NCBI RefSeq assembly: GCF_003286085.1
Contig: NW_020825322.1
Location: forward strand, 2,728,001 to 2,792,000
DNA length: 64,000 nt
From: Drosophila persimilis
Lineage: Eukaryota; Arthropoda; Insecta; Diptera; Drosophilidae
Reading direction: 5' to 3'
Shown: positions 1 to 13,928 of the stretch, piece after piece
How positions within the stretch are numbered: the first letter of the stretch is position 1
Layout: each line of letters opens with the position of its first letter
Translations under genes and position numbers: made by a program
Notes under the pieces: model-generated
Seen by the model: only the letters and a program-made list of their open reading frames with translations
Told to the model about the DNA's origin: nothing
Database searches by the model: none

Positions 1-1514
1 AAATGTGCAAGCGGGGAAGAGAAAGCAGGGAGCAGCAGGAGCAGAAGCAACTTGCCACGCCCCCTGGCATAGCACACGGAAAAGTTTCAGTAGTCAGGTC
101 CCACTCCACATCGGTAGCACCACCGGGGAGCCCAAGACCTAGCACCACCGCACCGCCTTCTTCAATTCCAGTGCCAGTACCAGTGCCAGTGCCAGTGCCC
201 TGGCAAGTGACAAAGCTGGCTGGCAACGTCGTGTGTAGTAGGAAATGAGCCAAATTATGGCAAATTGTTGGCAAAAGTATTTAAAATGAGTTTATTTTCG
301 AAATAAAAACTTCTGGTTGAGAACTTGCGTCTCTGGGGTAAGATGGTCTCTGTGTGTGTTTTGCAGTGCCTGTGCACGCATCGTGCATACTCGCACGATG
401 TCGATGTCAATGCTGATGATGACGATGGGACAATAATGACAGAAACATTACCAAACTCACATGAGACAATTAAAATGCCATTAGACAAGCAACTGAATGT
501 ACGAGTGAATCAGTTGAGTCGCTCTGCCCTAAGCTGAGTTCGAGTTGAGTGGAGCGGAGTAGAGTTGAACGAGTAAATGGATGGCAAACTCTAAGATGGT
601 TAATCATACATATGTTGATTAATACGCAACAACATAACACACACACCTATATGTACATATGTATGGGCATTTCCATGGAAAAGTCCACGAGGACAAAAGA
701 TCAAAACTCAATAAAAAAACATTATCATATCATTTTGTGCAGATTTTATGTTTCTTTCTCGTTATTGGAACTTAACTTATTTAACAAATTGAAATATCAT
801 TTTATTAACTTTATTTATTTATTATTTATTAGTAATATTATCAGATGACTTATTATTATAAATTTTTTGCAGTATCAAACGCATTTTTTAGTGCATCAGT
901 GGAACAAATGGCTCAGGTTTCACTTGCGTTTTTGCCCCGTTTCAATTGCCTTGAAAATAATAAATTACCAAAAATCAACCTTAGTGCCCGATACCCAAGC
1001 ACTTTGCTGAAAAGCAGATGAGTAATATATGAAAGATTGGTGGTTCGGATTTGATATCCCAATCATCGTTTGATGGTCAATTTAATGATACCTAATATAT
1101 TTTATATTTAACTTTATTTGTGTCTCTGAATCTGGTTATATAGTTCAGTTATTTCATTATAGGCCAAAGTATACCCAAAATGTTGTCTGAGGCGGTATTC
1201 AGCGGATACAAACTAATCTGCAACGAGAGGAAGTATAGAGGATCAGCCCAGCTCTAAAAGGAAATAGGAGAAAAGGGATCAGGCAGCAGGCCTCAGTAGC
1301 TCTCAGCACCCAATTCCCAAGTTTTCGCCGACCGGATTCGGCCACATAGATGCACACGCAAACTGCATTTTGTGAGAAGAACTACTTAACGCTCATTAAT
1401 ACATTTTAGTACATTTACGGGCATACATATACTCAAACCCACACAATGGAAAGGAGCAACTCGCTGACAAGTGACTCACTCGCCAACACACCCACACATG
1501 GAGGGAGACCAAAA

Positions 1515-1562
1515 CCAAGACCAGACCAGACCAGACCATCACCAGACCAGACCAGACCAGAC
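1515..1562. repeat. ACCAG microsatellite
   Basis: Interrupted run of the 5-mer ACCAG, broken by one CATC. A similar shorter CCAGA run occurs near 9004-9018. Confidence 0.9.
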
Positions 1563-4500
1563 TGAACACAAGCAGGGAAAACCGCACAATTATGACTTGT
1601 CTTGGGCTTGGTCCTATGTGTGTCTGTCTCCCTGTGCGATGGGGCGTATGGGGGAGGACGGAGACGGAGGGACGGAGAGCAAGCGACCTTAACTGTAAAA
1701 CAAAAATGTTGAAAACCTAACAACAAAATGTAAATCCTTTCAATTGAAATGTAACATCCCAGCCAGGAAGCACCCACAAGGGGCATTTGGACGGGAGTGG
1801 AGTGGGGAACGAAGGGAAGGGAAGTGTGGCTCGAAGGAACTTTGGCTCGTCAGCAGCTTTTGCTTGTTTGCGCTCCTAAGTTATTGTTACTGGTGCCAAC
1901 TGGCTTAGCGACTCGACTCCACTCGACTTCGTCTTCAGAGTGCTCCCTCCGAGTCCTCTAGCCTTGGCCACAGCCACCCCTCCTCGGGTTGAGTAGATAG
2001 TCGTTGGTTAGTCCTTTGTCGAGTGCGTATGCTTCATATTTTCTATTTGTGTGAGTGGCCCGGTCTCTTTCCGCTATCCCTGCTCGATCCCACTCCCTTT
2101 CCCTTTGAGTCTCGAGGAGTAGAACTCCTTCGGGTGTGCGTGTGTCAACTGGCTTAAAGTTGCGCGTGGATTTGTTTGCTAATTCCATGGCAACCCATTA
2201 GCATAAAATTGTGCACATAAAATGCCACTTCTGGCTCTTCTGTTCTGCTCTCGTCTGTTCTCATCTGATTCGCATTCGCACTCGTATTCCCTGACACTTA
2301 TTTTGCTTATTCTGCTTCATCATCATCATCATCGTCCTGTTCTTGGTTTATTATCACCAAAATCGCTCGTTGTTTGCCAAATCTCACTTGCAGCCCATCA
2401 ACAGGTGCAGAGTCCAGAGGCCAGGACACAAAGAGCCAAAAGTAGGCGAAATTGGTGGGCAAACAACGAAAGGAAAGTCGAACAAAATCTCCGAGTTTCG
2501 ACTTCGGCATGGAGTAAAGTTTCATCCACTTCCTTATTCCATTACAATATTTATTCCCATGTAAGATCGTCCTCAGGCCCTTCCATCTTGGTGGAATCTG
2601 TCTTTGAAAATTACATACAAATATACATATATTTTCACATCCGAATCCGAAGAAACAAAAAAGTGTTTCTTACTAAGAAAAGTACCTCTTCAATAGTCAA
2701 ATATGAACTATTGTATACTATTGCTTTGGCCTGGAGGAGTAAGGCTTGCAAAATGAATGATAATCTGTAAAGCATACATATTTGTGCTATGATTATAGAG
2801 GGCCTCAATGATGTACGATTAATTTGTGGTTTGGTTTTGGTTACCAGCTTAAGGTGTCGTTGTGATATCTCCTGACTGACAGCTCTGTTGACTGTTTCGG
2901 GCTTTTCCGACTGCTTCTTTGTCTTTTTTTTTTGGTTTTGAGGTTTTTTTTTGTTTTTTTGTTTAGGGTAATGCTGAATCAACAAAGTTGTCAACTTGGA
3001 CAATCCTTGGAGCCTTTTTGTCGAGTGTTTGCTTGAGCCTAGCGATTGCTTCTCCTTTGTCTACTGGTTTGCTACACTTTCCCATTCTCCCACTTTTCCT
3101 CTCTCTGTCTATCGCTTTCTCCTTTCCTGTTTCAGAGCTACAAAAACTCAGCGTGAGATAGTTAATTTGTTTTCACTTCAGCAACAAGAATATCATCGTC
3201 ATCCAACGTTCTCTTACTCAGTGAACCCCCACTTTCCACTCCCATACCCATTCCCACTCCCTGTCCCTGTCCCTGTCCCAATTTCTCCGTGTTCCGTGCA
3301 TCCCTTCTCCCCGTCACTTTCTCTGTGCTTCTACCACTTTTGGCTCATTTATTTTCAGTTTGACGCCTGAGCGCTGCTTATTTGCACAACAATAGACAGC
3401 AGGAGAGAGAGAGAGTGGAGAAAGCTGGGTGCTTGGGTGATGGCTGCTGGCTGAAAGGAGGAGGTGCGCTGGTCGGCCAAAGCGAGGAGCAGCGTTGGCT
3501 GGCTGGCCGGAGCGTTGTATGAGAAGTAGCCGCTGTCAAACTTATCAAATGGCGACGCGAAGTAGAAAGAAAAGATTGCACAAATGAAGACAACACAAGG
3601 GTGTTGCCAGAGAGGCGTAGTGATTGTAAGAGGGAGCGGTAAGACGGTGGGGCGGTGTGGCGGTGGTAAAGGCAGTTGACAACTGCGAAAAAAATACAGA
3701 AAATGGCAATGGGTAAGATGGGTAGGACGGGTAGGACGGGTACGACGGAAGGGTAGGCAAATTGTCACAAAGAAAAATTAAAAACGCAAAAACAAAAGAC
3801 AACCACCAGCAGAAAGAGACACTGAGGAAGGAGTAGGAGCAGCTGGAGAATCCTCCAAGGGGAGGAGGCAGCGTCTATTGGGAGGTGCAGGTCTATACGA
3901 GGGAAGAAGTCACACCGAGAAAAGAAATATATAATACATATTTATGTGCACATATCCGGTACCTATTTTTAGATGATTACTGTCTTAAAAAGGCCGTGAT
4001 GAATATTTACATGGGATATTGAAAAATTTCAAAATTGTTCTGTCAATATCCACGGAAATGAATATAATTTTTCCTGCAGTGCACTAAGGGACGAAGGGAT
4101 AATGGTGTTGGAGGCGGGTCTCAACGGTACATCAACTCAAAAATGTGGAGCAAGTGGCAAGCAAAGTTGTATGGCAACGACAGCGACAACGACAACGACA
4201 ACGAGAGTCCTGTCCAATCCTGTCCAGCGGCAGGAGAACTCCCAAAAAATTGTCACCCGTTGCCTGTAATGCTGGTGGTGCCTGCCTGTCACGGCTGCAC
4301 AATGTTTCAATTTGGCATTTTATCCCAGCGACAATTGTTGTTCGTTGTTTGCCACTGTGGGCGGTGCGGTGCTGCCACGTGGCGGGTTGTAGGCTGACAT
4401 ATTTTAATTAAATTGTTTGCGGAGCCACTTGGGCTCGGCTTGGGGCAAGTACCGGCTGAAGGACGATCCCCCAAAAACCCATCAGCACTTTATGAAATGG

Positions 4501-4937
4501 ATTTATTATCCAGGAAACGGCCTTCAAGGGAGATAGAACTACTTACAAGAAAGGAGAAGGATTCAGGGTGGATGGGCTGTTTGTGTTTAGCCTAAGTTAT
4601 GATAAGTCGTAAGGCATTACCCAAGGTAAAGCGGGGTCAGCGGGTTGCTGGCAATGGCGAAGACTAAATATGATTATTTTTAATAAGTTACTTTAGGCTA
4701 GGTAATGCTTGTTGGGCTAGTTCGGGGGGTGGCTTAAATAAAGTTGCAATGGAAGCTCTTTGGAATGTACTCACGGGTCTGTATTGTATTGTATTTGGGG
4801 CTGTGCTATGATTATTTATTGGTGTATTATGTTATTATTTACCATAAAGTGTGAATGACTGGTGTACAAATGGGATCGGTTCTGTGTTAAATCTTGGAGT
4901 ATATGGGAAAGACGTAGATTACTTGGAGTTGCGCTTC

Positions 4938-5043
4938 TCACTCTCTCGCTTTCCTATAACGAAAGCCAACCCCTGGCTCACTCGCCTCGCCCTCTCGAGC
5001 CAATATGAGTGAAATATCGGATCCACAACATGTTTTTATATAG
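4938..5043. repeat. dispersed repeat fragment, copy 1
   Basis: This stretch resembles 45167-45273 in the same orientation. Both have a CCAACCCC/CGGCTCACTCGC core, then ATATGAGT[G/A]AAATATCGGA, then a T-rich stretch with TTTATA. Interspersed copies about 40 kb apart suggest a degraded transposable element. I cannot name the family. Confidence 0.55.
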
Positions 5044-6146
5044 CTTCTTTTGTGAGTTCCTTATATGGAATTCGATTCACGCTCTTTCACCTTTTGATCT
5101 TCTTTACGCTCTCTTCTCTTCTTGCCCAATGTTGTTCCATCTACTCTATACCACCGGTCCTCGCCCGTCTGGCTTTAATTCTTCTCCATGAACACCTGTG
5201 CCTGTATTTTTGCCGTTATGGTACAGACCCCGCCATTGTTACCATACCATCTGTCTCTTTTGCTCATTTCGCACAGCAGTCACCTCTACCTCTACCTCTC
5301 CCTCTCTCTAACATGTCTCTGCACTGCTTGTGGCCTCCTCTCTCAGTCTATATTTTGTCCTGCCCTCTTTGTGTGCTTTTGCAGTTTGTAACCTTTGTCC
5401 TGCACACGGACTGTTTAACCGCTGCCTCACCTCCTGTTTTCCATTGTCTGTGTGTGGTAATAGATCAATGAGATAACATATATTTTATTATGCACACAAC
5501 AAAACAAAAGCCGAGCAGCGCCAACCATTCGCCAACATTCGACCAAATATTATGAGAATTATGAGAGGTCCTAGTCGCTCGTTTCCAGCTGGGTCCAGTG
5601 CCTCCTCCGCGGCTCTCAATTTTAATTATGCACTCGCATTCAGTGCTAAATTCGGACTATTCAAACATTTGGCCGTTGGCCACTTGCCACTTTTGGCCAG
5701 CGAACAATTAAAAAGCTCCGCCGGCCAGGAGGCCAGGAGGCCACGAGACGGGGGCTGGGGGTTGGGGGTTGGGGGCTGGGAAAGGGGTGCTGTTAAATTT
5801 GTTGGCTTTTGCGATTATTTGATGGGCAAAAATGTAATAAACAGTTGAAATCTGAAAATTCCCTCAATTGCATTTGCCAATTTTTGTATTTGCCTCCTCC
5901 AATCCACTCCCTCTTCCATCCACTGCGGGCCTAAGCCTGATTTGTTGAAATTGAATGAAATTCAAATTTTCAAATAGATTAAATCAGATACGACCAAAGT
6001 ACTGCACATAGAACAGCATACTGGCAATGGGGAAAGTGTTGAGCCCCCGAAGCATGAATTTCTTGGAGCATGAATTTTCCTAAAACCTTCCTCTATCGAC
6101 TGCCAATCGTAAAGATATTACTTTATGTTATTTCATTTATCTTTGT

Positions 6147-6180
6147 ATACCCGGTACTCAACATGAGTATTGGGGTATAT
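6147..6180. repeat. hairpin-forming dispersed repeat end
   Basis: TATACCCGGTACTCA is followed by a 3-nt spacer and then TGAGTATTGGGGTATA. The arms pair over about 15 bp with one bulged G and G-T wobbles. From memory, this motif is common at the ends of repeats in obscura-group Drosophila. No transposon coding sequence is nearby. Confidence 0.5.
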
Positions 6181-7465
6181 TCGATTTGTGGTGGCATTGA
6201 ATGTGCGCGTAACGCCCAGATGGAACCCAGATCGGATTATTCTTCCACGCTCTTGCTCATTTTGTGTCTCTATCCCACACACTCTTCGTCGTGCAATGTG
6301 TGCGCCTTATGGCGGAGGGGAGCCCTACTGACTGAGAATCGGGCATAAAGGAGTAGAGTCGCGGCCTTAGCTGCAACTCAGAACGTTCTCGCTCGTTATA
6401 TATTGGAAGATTAAATCTGTTGGAAATATATTTAATCGAAATATGAAATTTATTTATATAAAATATTTGCATATTGGTGTGAAAATTTAAATGAAAACAC
6501 TTGCTTTTTACATATGTATGTATGTAAATATGCAAATAAATATTAAAATTTCAGTGGTTTATAGTAGAGTGTATAGGATCTGGTTGGCTATAGCTGTGCT
6601 CGTACCACCTCATTCTAATGTCACCACACTAGCTCTACCTCCGTTGGAGAGCTTACTACAGAAACATGTTTCTAATGCCAAAAAAATACGAGCAATAAAA
6701 TTTGGTTAAATACCAAAGTCTCAACTTAATTGGTTCCTCAAAGACACAACTTTGATGGAGCTCAAGAATATATATACTGGAAGCAGTTAAGATAAATCAA
6801 CAATGAAAAATACAGCAACAAAATACAACAAAAAAACGAATAAAGGAGAGACCATAAGCTGAAGCGAAATGATTTTCTAAGTAAGTGCAAATTGCGTTTT
6901 AATTAAAATGTAAAAATAAAATACACAGATCCAGGACTCACAAAGACACTGCCGGGAACCGAGACGGACACCCAGTGGATGGATGGGGGTGCCAACACTC
7001 AAAAATATAAAAATAAATAAAATCAAGCAAAAACAAAAAAAAACAAAAAAAAAAAGCGGAGAAGAAAAATAATTAAAATTTCGAAAAGTAAGTTGGAAAG
7101 TGTTTTCTCGCCTCTCGTCCTGTGACATCTGCTCGACAGTCGCTAACTGTTTGAGAGTTCGCTGTGATGTACCGCTCGCTGCCACCAACTGCTCCCTCAT
7201 CCTTGCTGGCTCTGCTGGAGGACTTTCCCCAATTTTCTAGCACAGACCCGCAGCCGCCTCTCCGGAGGAGGGTGCTCCCCGTTACGTGCCACAGTATTAA
7301 CACTCTCTAAGCTCGCAAAAAGCGTAAATGTCACAATTCCATTTATTTTTCGTATTTATGTTTTCTTCGACTGGCCATGCCCACTTAATGGCCGCCCAAC
7401 TGGCACGCTGTCTCCCTTTTCCTGGGCCCTCTATCATTTGCTTGCCTTATCAGCATATCGCACAT

Positions 7466-7489
7466 CCCCATCCCCATCCCCATCCCCAT
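7466..7489. repeat. CCCCAT hexamer repeat
   Basis: Four exact copies of CCCCAT, followed by imperfect ACCCAT units. Confidence 0.9.
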
Positions 7490-8870
7490 ACCCATACCCT
7501 GGTCTCGCCGGAAAGTCCTCGTCGCCCGGCATTTTCTCTATTGCCTTGTGAAAAATTATTTGACAAACAGTTTTCCGCACGCGTTTTCTTCGCTTTACAC
7601 CCAGCAGTATTCGCCTCCCACTCATCCCCCTTCTTTGGCAGCCTCTTCCCTTTGGTTCGACATCTTTTTTTCGTGGCTTGGCATAAAAATGCAAACTTTT
7701 TAATTGGGTTTTTGTGTGATCGCATTTGGGTAAAGCTATCACTGAGGAGGTGGCGGCCAAAGGGAGGCATTTGGTAGCCTGGAGGAGGGATGGCTGGGCT
7801 GGATATGGGGATTGAATTGGTAAGTCCCGGGTCCGAAGCCGTGGGCCCAACACCGCCGAAAATCCGCGTTGATGGCAGCCATTTGACGTCGCTGACTGCT
7901 GTGCTCAAAATTTTAAGCCGCTTAGCTTGACCAAAACTTCCTCACACTAAACACGACCAACCATTCCCGTGTGTACCTCCCATTATCCGGCCGGACAGCC
8001 GCCTCCCACCCATCTAATGAATTCATGGACAAAAAGGGCAACAATGAAAGAAATGTTGACCAAAATTGAAGGGAACACGCTCGCGGCACAAATTAGGCGG
8101 GCTCAGCAAATTTTTTGACAGCTTCAGAGCAGGATAACGGGAACGGAAACGGGATCGTGAACGTGAACGAGGGGATAATCCTAGGTCAAATGGTCTTTCA
8201 ACTTTTTGTGGATACTATAATCCTGCAGTTACCTTCGAAAATATAGGGGCTTTTCGATGCGATTCCCCAAAAAGTATCAATTGGCGAAGCCCTCTTCAAC
8301 GTGATTCTGTTGTCCATAGCTGGAGGTAAAGCTGAAAGGCATAGGTAGGGATTATATTCCATAGCCTAGCACAAGGCATGGTGCATCTCTATGCACCGCT
8401 CTATATTACATCTCACAAAAATCAAGTTGAAATGGACGATCTTGTAACTGCAGTACAGCGGCAAACAATATCCAATTTCCCTGGAGATACCCGTACACCT
8501 GCTTCATTAGCATTCGGTGTAAAAGAAAATAAAATCAACCTCTTGGCTGGCCGTCATAAAGTAATTGAACTATGTATTTATTGATTAAGCAATTAGTGGA
8601 AATTACACTAAGCACACAAAAGATACATCTCCACGCAGCTCACAATTTGTGCGGCGTGTGTACACAGTACGAGTAACTGTGGCAGTGGCAGTTGCAACAG
8701 TAGCTGCGACTCCACTAGCCAAACTATCAACATCATTGGGCGTCCCACTCCCACTCCCACTCTCACTCTCTCTCTTTGTCTCTCCCTTTGCAAACATCGC
8801 ACGCCACATACGCAATATCTACATAGAGAGATAACCATAGACATAGTCGTGGCTATAGCTTTAGCTATGT

Positions 8871-8894
8871 CTATGGCTATGGCTATGGCTATGG
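8871..8894. repeat. CTATGG hexamer repeat
   Basis: Four exact copies inside a longer degenerate GGCTNT tract. The tract creates artificial Ala/Met-rich frames on both strands. Confidence 0.9.
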
Positions 8895-10223
8895 CCCTGG
8901 CTCCGGGTCTGGCTGTGGCTGTGGCGGCTCTGACTCTGGCTATAGCCATGTGCTATTTATGCCTGGCACACATCGCAAACAGCCGACAGACTAACAGACT
9001 AAACCAGACCAGACCAGACCATGCCAAAGCCTCAATGCCAGCGGGTGTCAAATAACTTACTCGGAGTCCACATATTTTTCCGGAGAGCGCATAACAAAGG
9101 GTTTATAAGTCAAATTTATCGCAAGCTAAACGATCTCTTAATGGAATATGTATTATTTGTCAAATAACACCCAACCCAATGGATTCCATTACCTGATTAC
9201 CTTTCTTTATCAACGTACTGGGTTTTCCTACATCAATCCACTCAATCAGTCAATTTTCAGTCATTTATACATTATATAATCTGAGATGCTATTCATTCAT
9301 CCATATATGCTGGTGAGTCCATTAAGCTCTTCATATTTTATCTTTTCCTTTAGGGATAAATACTCTTTTATTCTGGTAAATTCCAGCTAGAAGATCTATT
9401 TCGCAGAATGTTTGTAATCATCGGTTAATTGAAAAGTTATATTCTTGTATTTGTTTAGCTATCAGTCGTAATCAACTTAGAGTATCCGTGATTCGCTTCT
9501 GAATCCAGTTGGGAGCTCTCCGTTTCGTTGTTTGCATTCGCTTTGTCGGCTTTAACTGGCGGCGCTTTAATTGCAGCCCCTGGCAGTGGGGCAGAGCAGC
9601 GGGAGGCCACCCAAACCGGGCGAAGGAAAGTCAAGCCAAGGAAGGCGCTGAATCCTGGAGGTAGAGAGCTCTCCTGTAGTCGTACTTCTCCTGGAGCTCT
9701 GGCTTTGGCTCTGGCTCTGGCTCGCATGTGTTGCCATCGATTTGGCCGTTTAACATTTATCGCCTCGTGCTCTGCAAATGACTGCAAAAAGCGGGCAAGC
9801 GGAGGAAGCGGGGCAAGCAGGAGGAGATCAATATATATGTCCAGCAATTTTGCACATTTTCCACTGCGTGTCACCTGCGCTGCGCAGATAAATGGCCAAA
9901 GACTACGGCAGGCAGTCGGGGGGGCACTGGAGGAGCAAAGTGTTGCCAGTTGAGAAGGATACTTAGGGCTTAGGTTGGGGCAAGTGCGACTGCGAGTGGC
10001 TGTGGGTGTAGGTGTGGGAGGGACAAGGGAAATGCCGCAAAAGTTTGTCCCAGCCAACGGCGATTTGTCGATTTATGTGCTGTGAATTGAAATGCAGCCA
10101 AGAAAATTTCTCATCCAACGAGCTAATGCAAAACAAATCGCTTAAAGAGTGCGGAGAAGACAGGGAGAAGACTGTACAGGTGGTGTCACCTGTGTGTGCC
10201 TTTCTTTCACTGAGAGTATACAT

Positions 10224-10225
<2 letters not shown>

Positions 10226-10256
<31 letters not shown>
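10226..10256. repeat. GT dinucleotide microsatellite
   Basis: An uninterrupted GT run of about 15 units. Confidence 0.97.
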
Positions 10257-10258
<2 letters not shown>

Positions 10259-11752
10259 AAGCTAGTGTCCTTTCGGTTATTAGAGCCCACTCTCCCATCG
10301 ATCTCATCTGCTTGTTTTATTATCTCAAAGTGAAACAAAAACGGGGAAAAAAAACAAAAACAAAACCGGGCAGGAGGGAAAAAATGAAAATGGCGAAGCG
10401 CTGAAGCGTTAGCGACATTGTTGACCGTTAGCCGTTAGCCAAGAGTATCACCAACACCAACACTAGCAACAGGACCAATACCAACACCAACACCAATTAC
10501 AACAACAACAAAACGGCAGCAACGGCAATGGCCAACAACAACCAGAAGAAGAACAGTGTTTGACCCCAGCTGGTCCGTTGGCTGTCCAACTTGTCGCTGC
10601 GATGATTAATGGCCACCAAACTGATAAATCAACTTTGTCGCTGTTGCTGTCACTGCACAAACACGCCGCAAAATGCTGCGCCCCTCCAATACTAACACAC
10701 ATACACACACATATAGCTTTAGATAGATAGAGGAGGCTCCTTGTGGGCACATTCCTTGCAAAGCGCTTGCCCCCTCCCCCGTCCGCTTCGCTTCGCTCAA
10801 GGCTGGCTAGAAATTCGATTCGTTTCAATTCGTTGCGGCTCACTTGAGTTTTAGCTAATGTTCAATATGCCACGCCCCTGGCATTCAACCAAACCAGACA
10901 CTCCCCCCCTCCGCCCTCCACCAAGCTCAGGCAGGAGAACACAAGCTACATATGCAAACATGACCATTTTGAGCCATGCCACAGCTTGCCCCTTTTCTGC
11001 GTTAGCCTCTTGCGTCCACCACGTCCACATCAACGTATACGTCCATGCCATGTCCATGTCCACGTCGTGACGCTCCGAAAAATTCGATTCTCAACTGTCC
11101 ATAGTCTACCGGAAATTATTTTGCAGCTAAGCAAAGAATAAAGCGGAACCATCGGATCAAAATGACGAACTTTAAGGGTCATGGTCATTGTGTGTTGGCT
11201 GTGTGTTGGGGGGATGGAAGATGGAACAAAGAGAACCAAATGGAGCCTGATCGAGTTGAATAGATTTAGGTTGAGTTAAATGGAGCCTGAATCGCATTCA
11301 ATCGATGGAAACATTCGAAGCTAGGTGGAAACATATGGAATGTGTTATTAAATAGCATATGTACATGATTGAAGCAGGTCCCCGATACCTACAGAGCTAA
11401 AACAGAATCATAGAAGATACCAGAATATAATTTAACCAAGAAATGCGCCAATTTACAGTAGTAAAGCAAGGTTCCAAATATTCCTAGGGACATTTCGATC
11501 ACTTCATCGTCAATCACCAAAGCCTCAATATCTACAAACATTTGCATGTACATGCATGGTATGTACCTGCGTGTGTGTGCGTGTGTACCTACTTCTGGAT
11601 GGGTAATCCTTTGTGCCATTCCACAGTGCTTCGCATTGCCATTCATTGCATTTTGCCATTTGGCTCATTAGACACATTTCGTTGGCAATTAAGTAAATAA
11701 TTTGTAAGCCGCAGAACGTTGCAGTGGCTGCCGCGGCGGCTCGTCTGCGGTG

Positions 11753-11780
11753 CCACCACCACCACCACCACCACCACCAC
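11753..11780. repeat. CCA trinucleotide microsatellite
   Basis: An uninterrupted CCA run of more than nine units. It yields poly-His or poly-Pro on the plus strand and poly-Trp on the minus strand, which argues against coding. Confidence 0.95.
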
Positions 11781-12319
11781 CCACTGGCAACCACCGACCA
11801 CCATGGACTCCTACTCTTCCTCCCTCATTCTCTGCCCCTCCTGTTCTGGTCACGACCTGTCCCGTTTATTATGTTGTATCTGTATGGGAGTGTGACTGTG
11901 AGTGTGAGTGCCTCTGTGGTCGCTGTCTGTGGTAATTTATGTTACTGCACCAAGTAAATGCCGCCAAAGCACAACTCACAGGACACACAGGCACACAAAG
12001 CAGTCGCAGGACAGTCACACATACTCACATACCTACGGACAAACAGTGTGTGTTTGCGCTTTTGTTGTTCTGTTTGCCAATTGATTTGAAAATCGCAGCA
12101 GCAATAGCAAAAACGTTGCCGTTTGGCTAATGCCAAAAACATTACGTTCCGCTCATCCAGCTCCTACCTGCAGCCCTAGCCGATTTCCAGGGAATGCCGA
12201 GGCCAAGTGCTCAGCAACCCTTTCTGCGGCCATTTATTTCTAGCACGCACTGTTTTCCTGCCCCCAAAAGTATGCAACGCGAATATTTAACATTTTCGCA
12301 AGCACTTGAATCGTTGCGG

Positions 12320-12339
12320 CTCTCTCTCTCTCTCTCTCT
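12320..12339. repeat. CT dinucleotide microsatellite
   Basis: Ten CT units followed by degenerate CTGT units. Confidence 0.95.
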
Positions 12340-13427
12340 GTCTGTCTCTTCGCGCAGATATTTTGGGACATATCCCTCCCACTTCTTCTCCTCTGTCAGG
12401 GTAGAGGTAGAGGTAGTGCTCTCCCAAAGTTCCGATTGAATTTCAAGCGAGCCGAAGGACTCTTCCTCCCTGTCCTGTCTAACTTGCGTGCGTGAATTGA
12501 AAGTTTCCTGCGATTGCAATGAGCTGAGTACTGGGAGGGAATTGAATGGAATAGGGATCGGGATTGGATGGGAGATAGAATTGTGATGGAAAAGATACAA
12601 AGGTACAAACAGTGAACAATGCTTTAACGCAGAATTAGTTCCTTCGTGTGTAAGTACAAGTCTCACTTGTGCTATCATTAAATCATAGTAAAAACAATTT
12701 TATTTAAGTGTGGAAAAATTCGAAAGAAATATACATGCAAGTGATGGCTGATTGAAAGTCCACGCAGTAAGGCAAAAACAATTAGCTGTAGCCCAATAGC
12801 AGGCACCAGCACTGTGAACAAAAGTGAAAAATGAATTCAATTGATGGCTCTCTTCCCGTCCTTGCGAGTGCGAATGGGAGTATCTGCCCCCAGCAGTCAG
12901 CAGCACTCTCAAATCAGGAATCATGTGTGCCCCAGCAGCCATCATTCATCCAGCTAATCGTGGGATGGGAGGCGGAGGCGGACAGGGTGGACAGGGGCAG
13001 CATCTGATAGGCCCCATGTTGTTGGCCCAAGGCAAATCTATGGCCGGTCCATGAATGCTCGTTAAGGTCGTGAGAGATGCGAAAGGCTGTTCTGTTCTGT
13101 GACTTGCACTGTGATCACAGTTCAGCAGACAGTACAACCAAAGACAGTTGTTAGGAGCAACAGTTGGAGGAGCAAAGCACACATAATTATTTGGTACACG
13201 ATTTTGTCAGGGTGGATTTTCTTCCATCAGATTATAAAAATGGAAAATTCTTCTTATAATGTGCCCAATATCAATGAAATGATCTTGCCATCTCCATCTT
13301 GCCAGTCATTCTGATTCCACAGAGGCGCAAAAAAATCGCCATAGGCTTGATTGCCGTTACCACATAACCTTCCCATACCTGGCTGTCTGGCCAAAAGGAC
13401 AATGGCCGATATGCAATGCAGACGCTC

Positions 13428-13928
13428 TCATGCAGCCACCCAGTTCATATCCCAATCCTCCTCCTTCTTTGGCGTGTCCGAGCGTGGCTCCTCCGCTATG
13501 ACGATGTCGCCATCATCATCGCCATCGTCATCGTTTGCCTCTGAATCAGAATCTGCCCCTGACTCTTCTCCTTCTGCTCTTTCGCTCCTGATGTTGCTGT
13601 TGTTTTGGGGCTACTTGTTTATGCATGTCATTGTTTGCATGCAAATTTTGAGCAGCCTACAACCTGGAGCCCATCTCCGTCGCCGTCTCCGTCTCCTCAC
13701 CTGAACCTGAACCAGATTTCCCCCGCATTCGACTCGATTCTCATTCCATTGCCACAACTTCTTTAAAGACTTAAAGCCAAAACGTCTGAGTCGAAACAAT
13801 GTGCTCGGAGTCGGAGTCGGAGTCGTAGTCGTAGTCGGTGCCGATGCCGATGCCGATGCCAGAGCAGGAGTTGTCGTCGTCGTTGACGTGCTGGGAGATC
13901 GCTGGTCGGTCGACGGCTGGGCTGCCAT
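13428..13928 (-). CDS. candidate two-exon gene or terminal exon, unknown function
   Basis: I do not recognise this. The best part is the downstream exon at 13610-13428, open for 60 codons to a TGA. It is acidic (ESGADSDSEANDDDGDDDG) and ends EEDWDMNWVAA. The stretch encoding DIVIAEEPRSDTPKKEEDW uses mostly G/C-ending codons, as Drosophila genes do. It has no usable start of its own. A candidate upstream exon at 13928-13701 starts with ATG, encodes a Thr/Ser/Ala-rich 76-aa segment and ends at a strong donor (CAG|GTGAGG). A 90-nt intron would end at ACAAGTAG, and both edges are in phase 0, giving 136 aa. Against this, the upstream exon is partly a microsatellite (TCGGAG units on the plus strand) and the acceptor lacks a pyrimidine tract. 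The downstream exon could instead be the last exon of a larger gene with distant exons. Confidence 0.35.

Larger units (their letters stand above)
1..13427. other. gene-poor, microsatellite-rich region
   Basis: I see no supportable gene here. Open frames on both strands are short or consist of translated simple repeats, such as Val-Pro, Thr-His and Ala-Met runs. The stretch holds ACCAG, CCCCAT, CTATGG, GT, CCA and CT tracts, and remnants of dispersed repeats near 4938-5043 and 6147-6180. Unannotated 5' exons, enhancers or intronic sequence of a large gene cannot be excluded. Confidence 0.6.

Noticed and set aside
8378..8400. hairpin GGTGCAT-CTCT-ATGCACC
   Set aside because: A 7-bp stem is too short for a microRNA precursor and common by chance.
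9455..10057. 200-codon minus-strand frame
   Set aside because: It contains Arg-Ala runs from a GGCTCT-type repeat, no domain, and random codon use.
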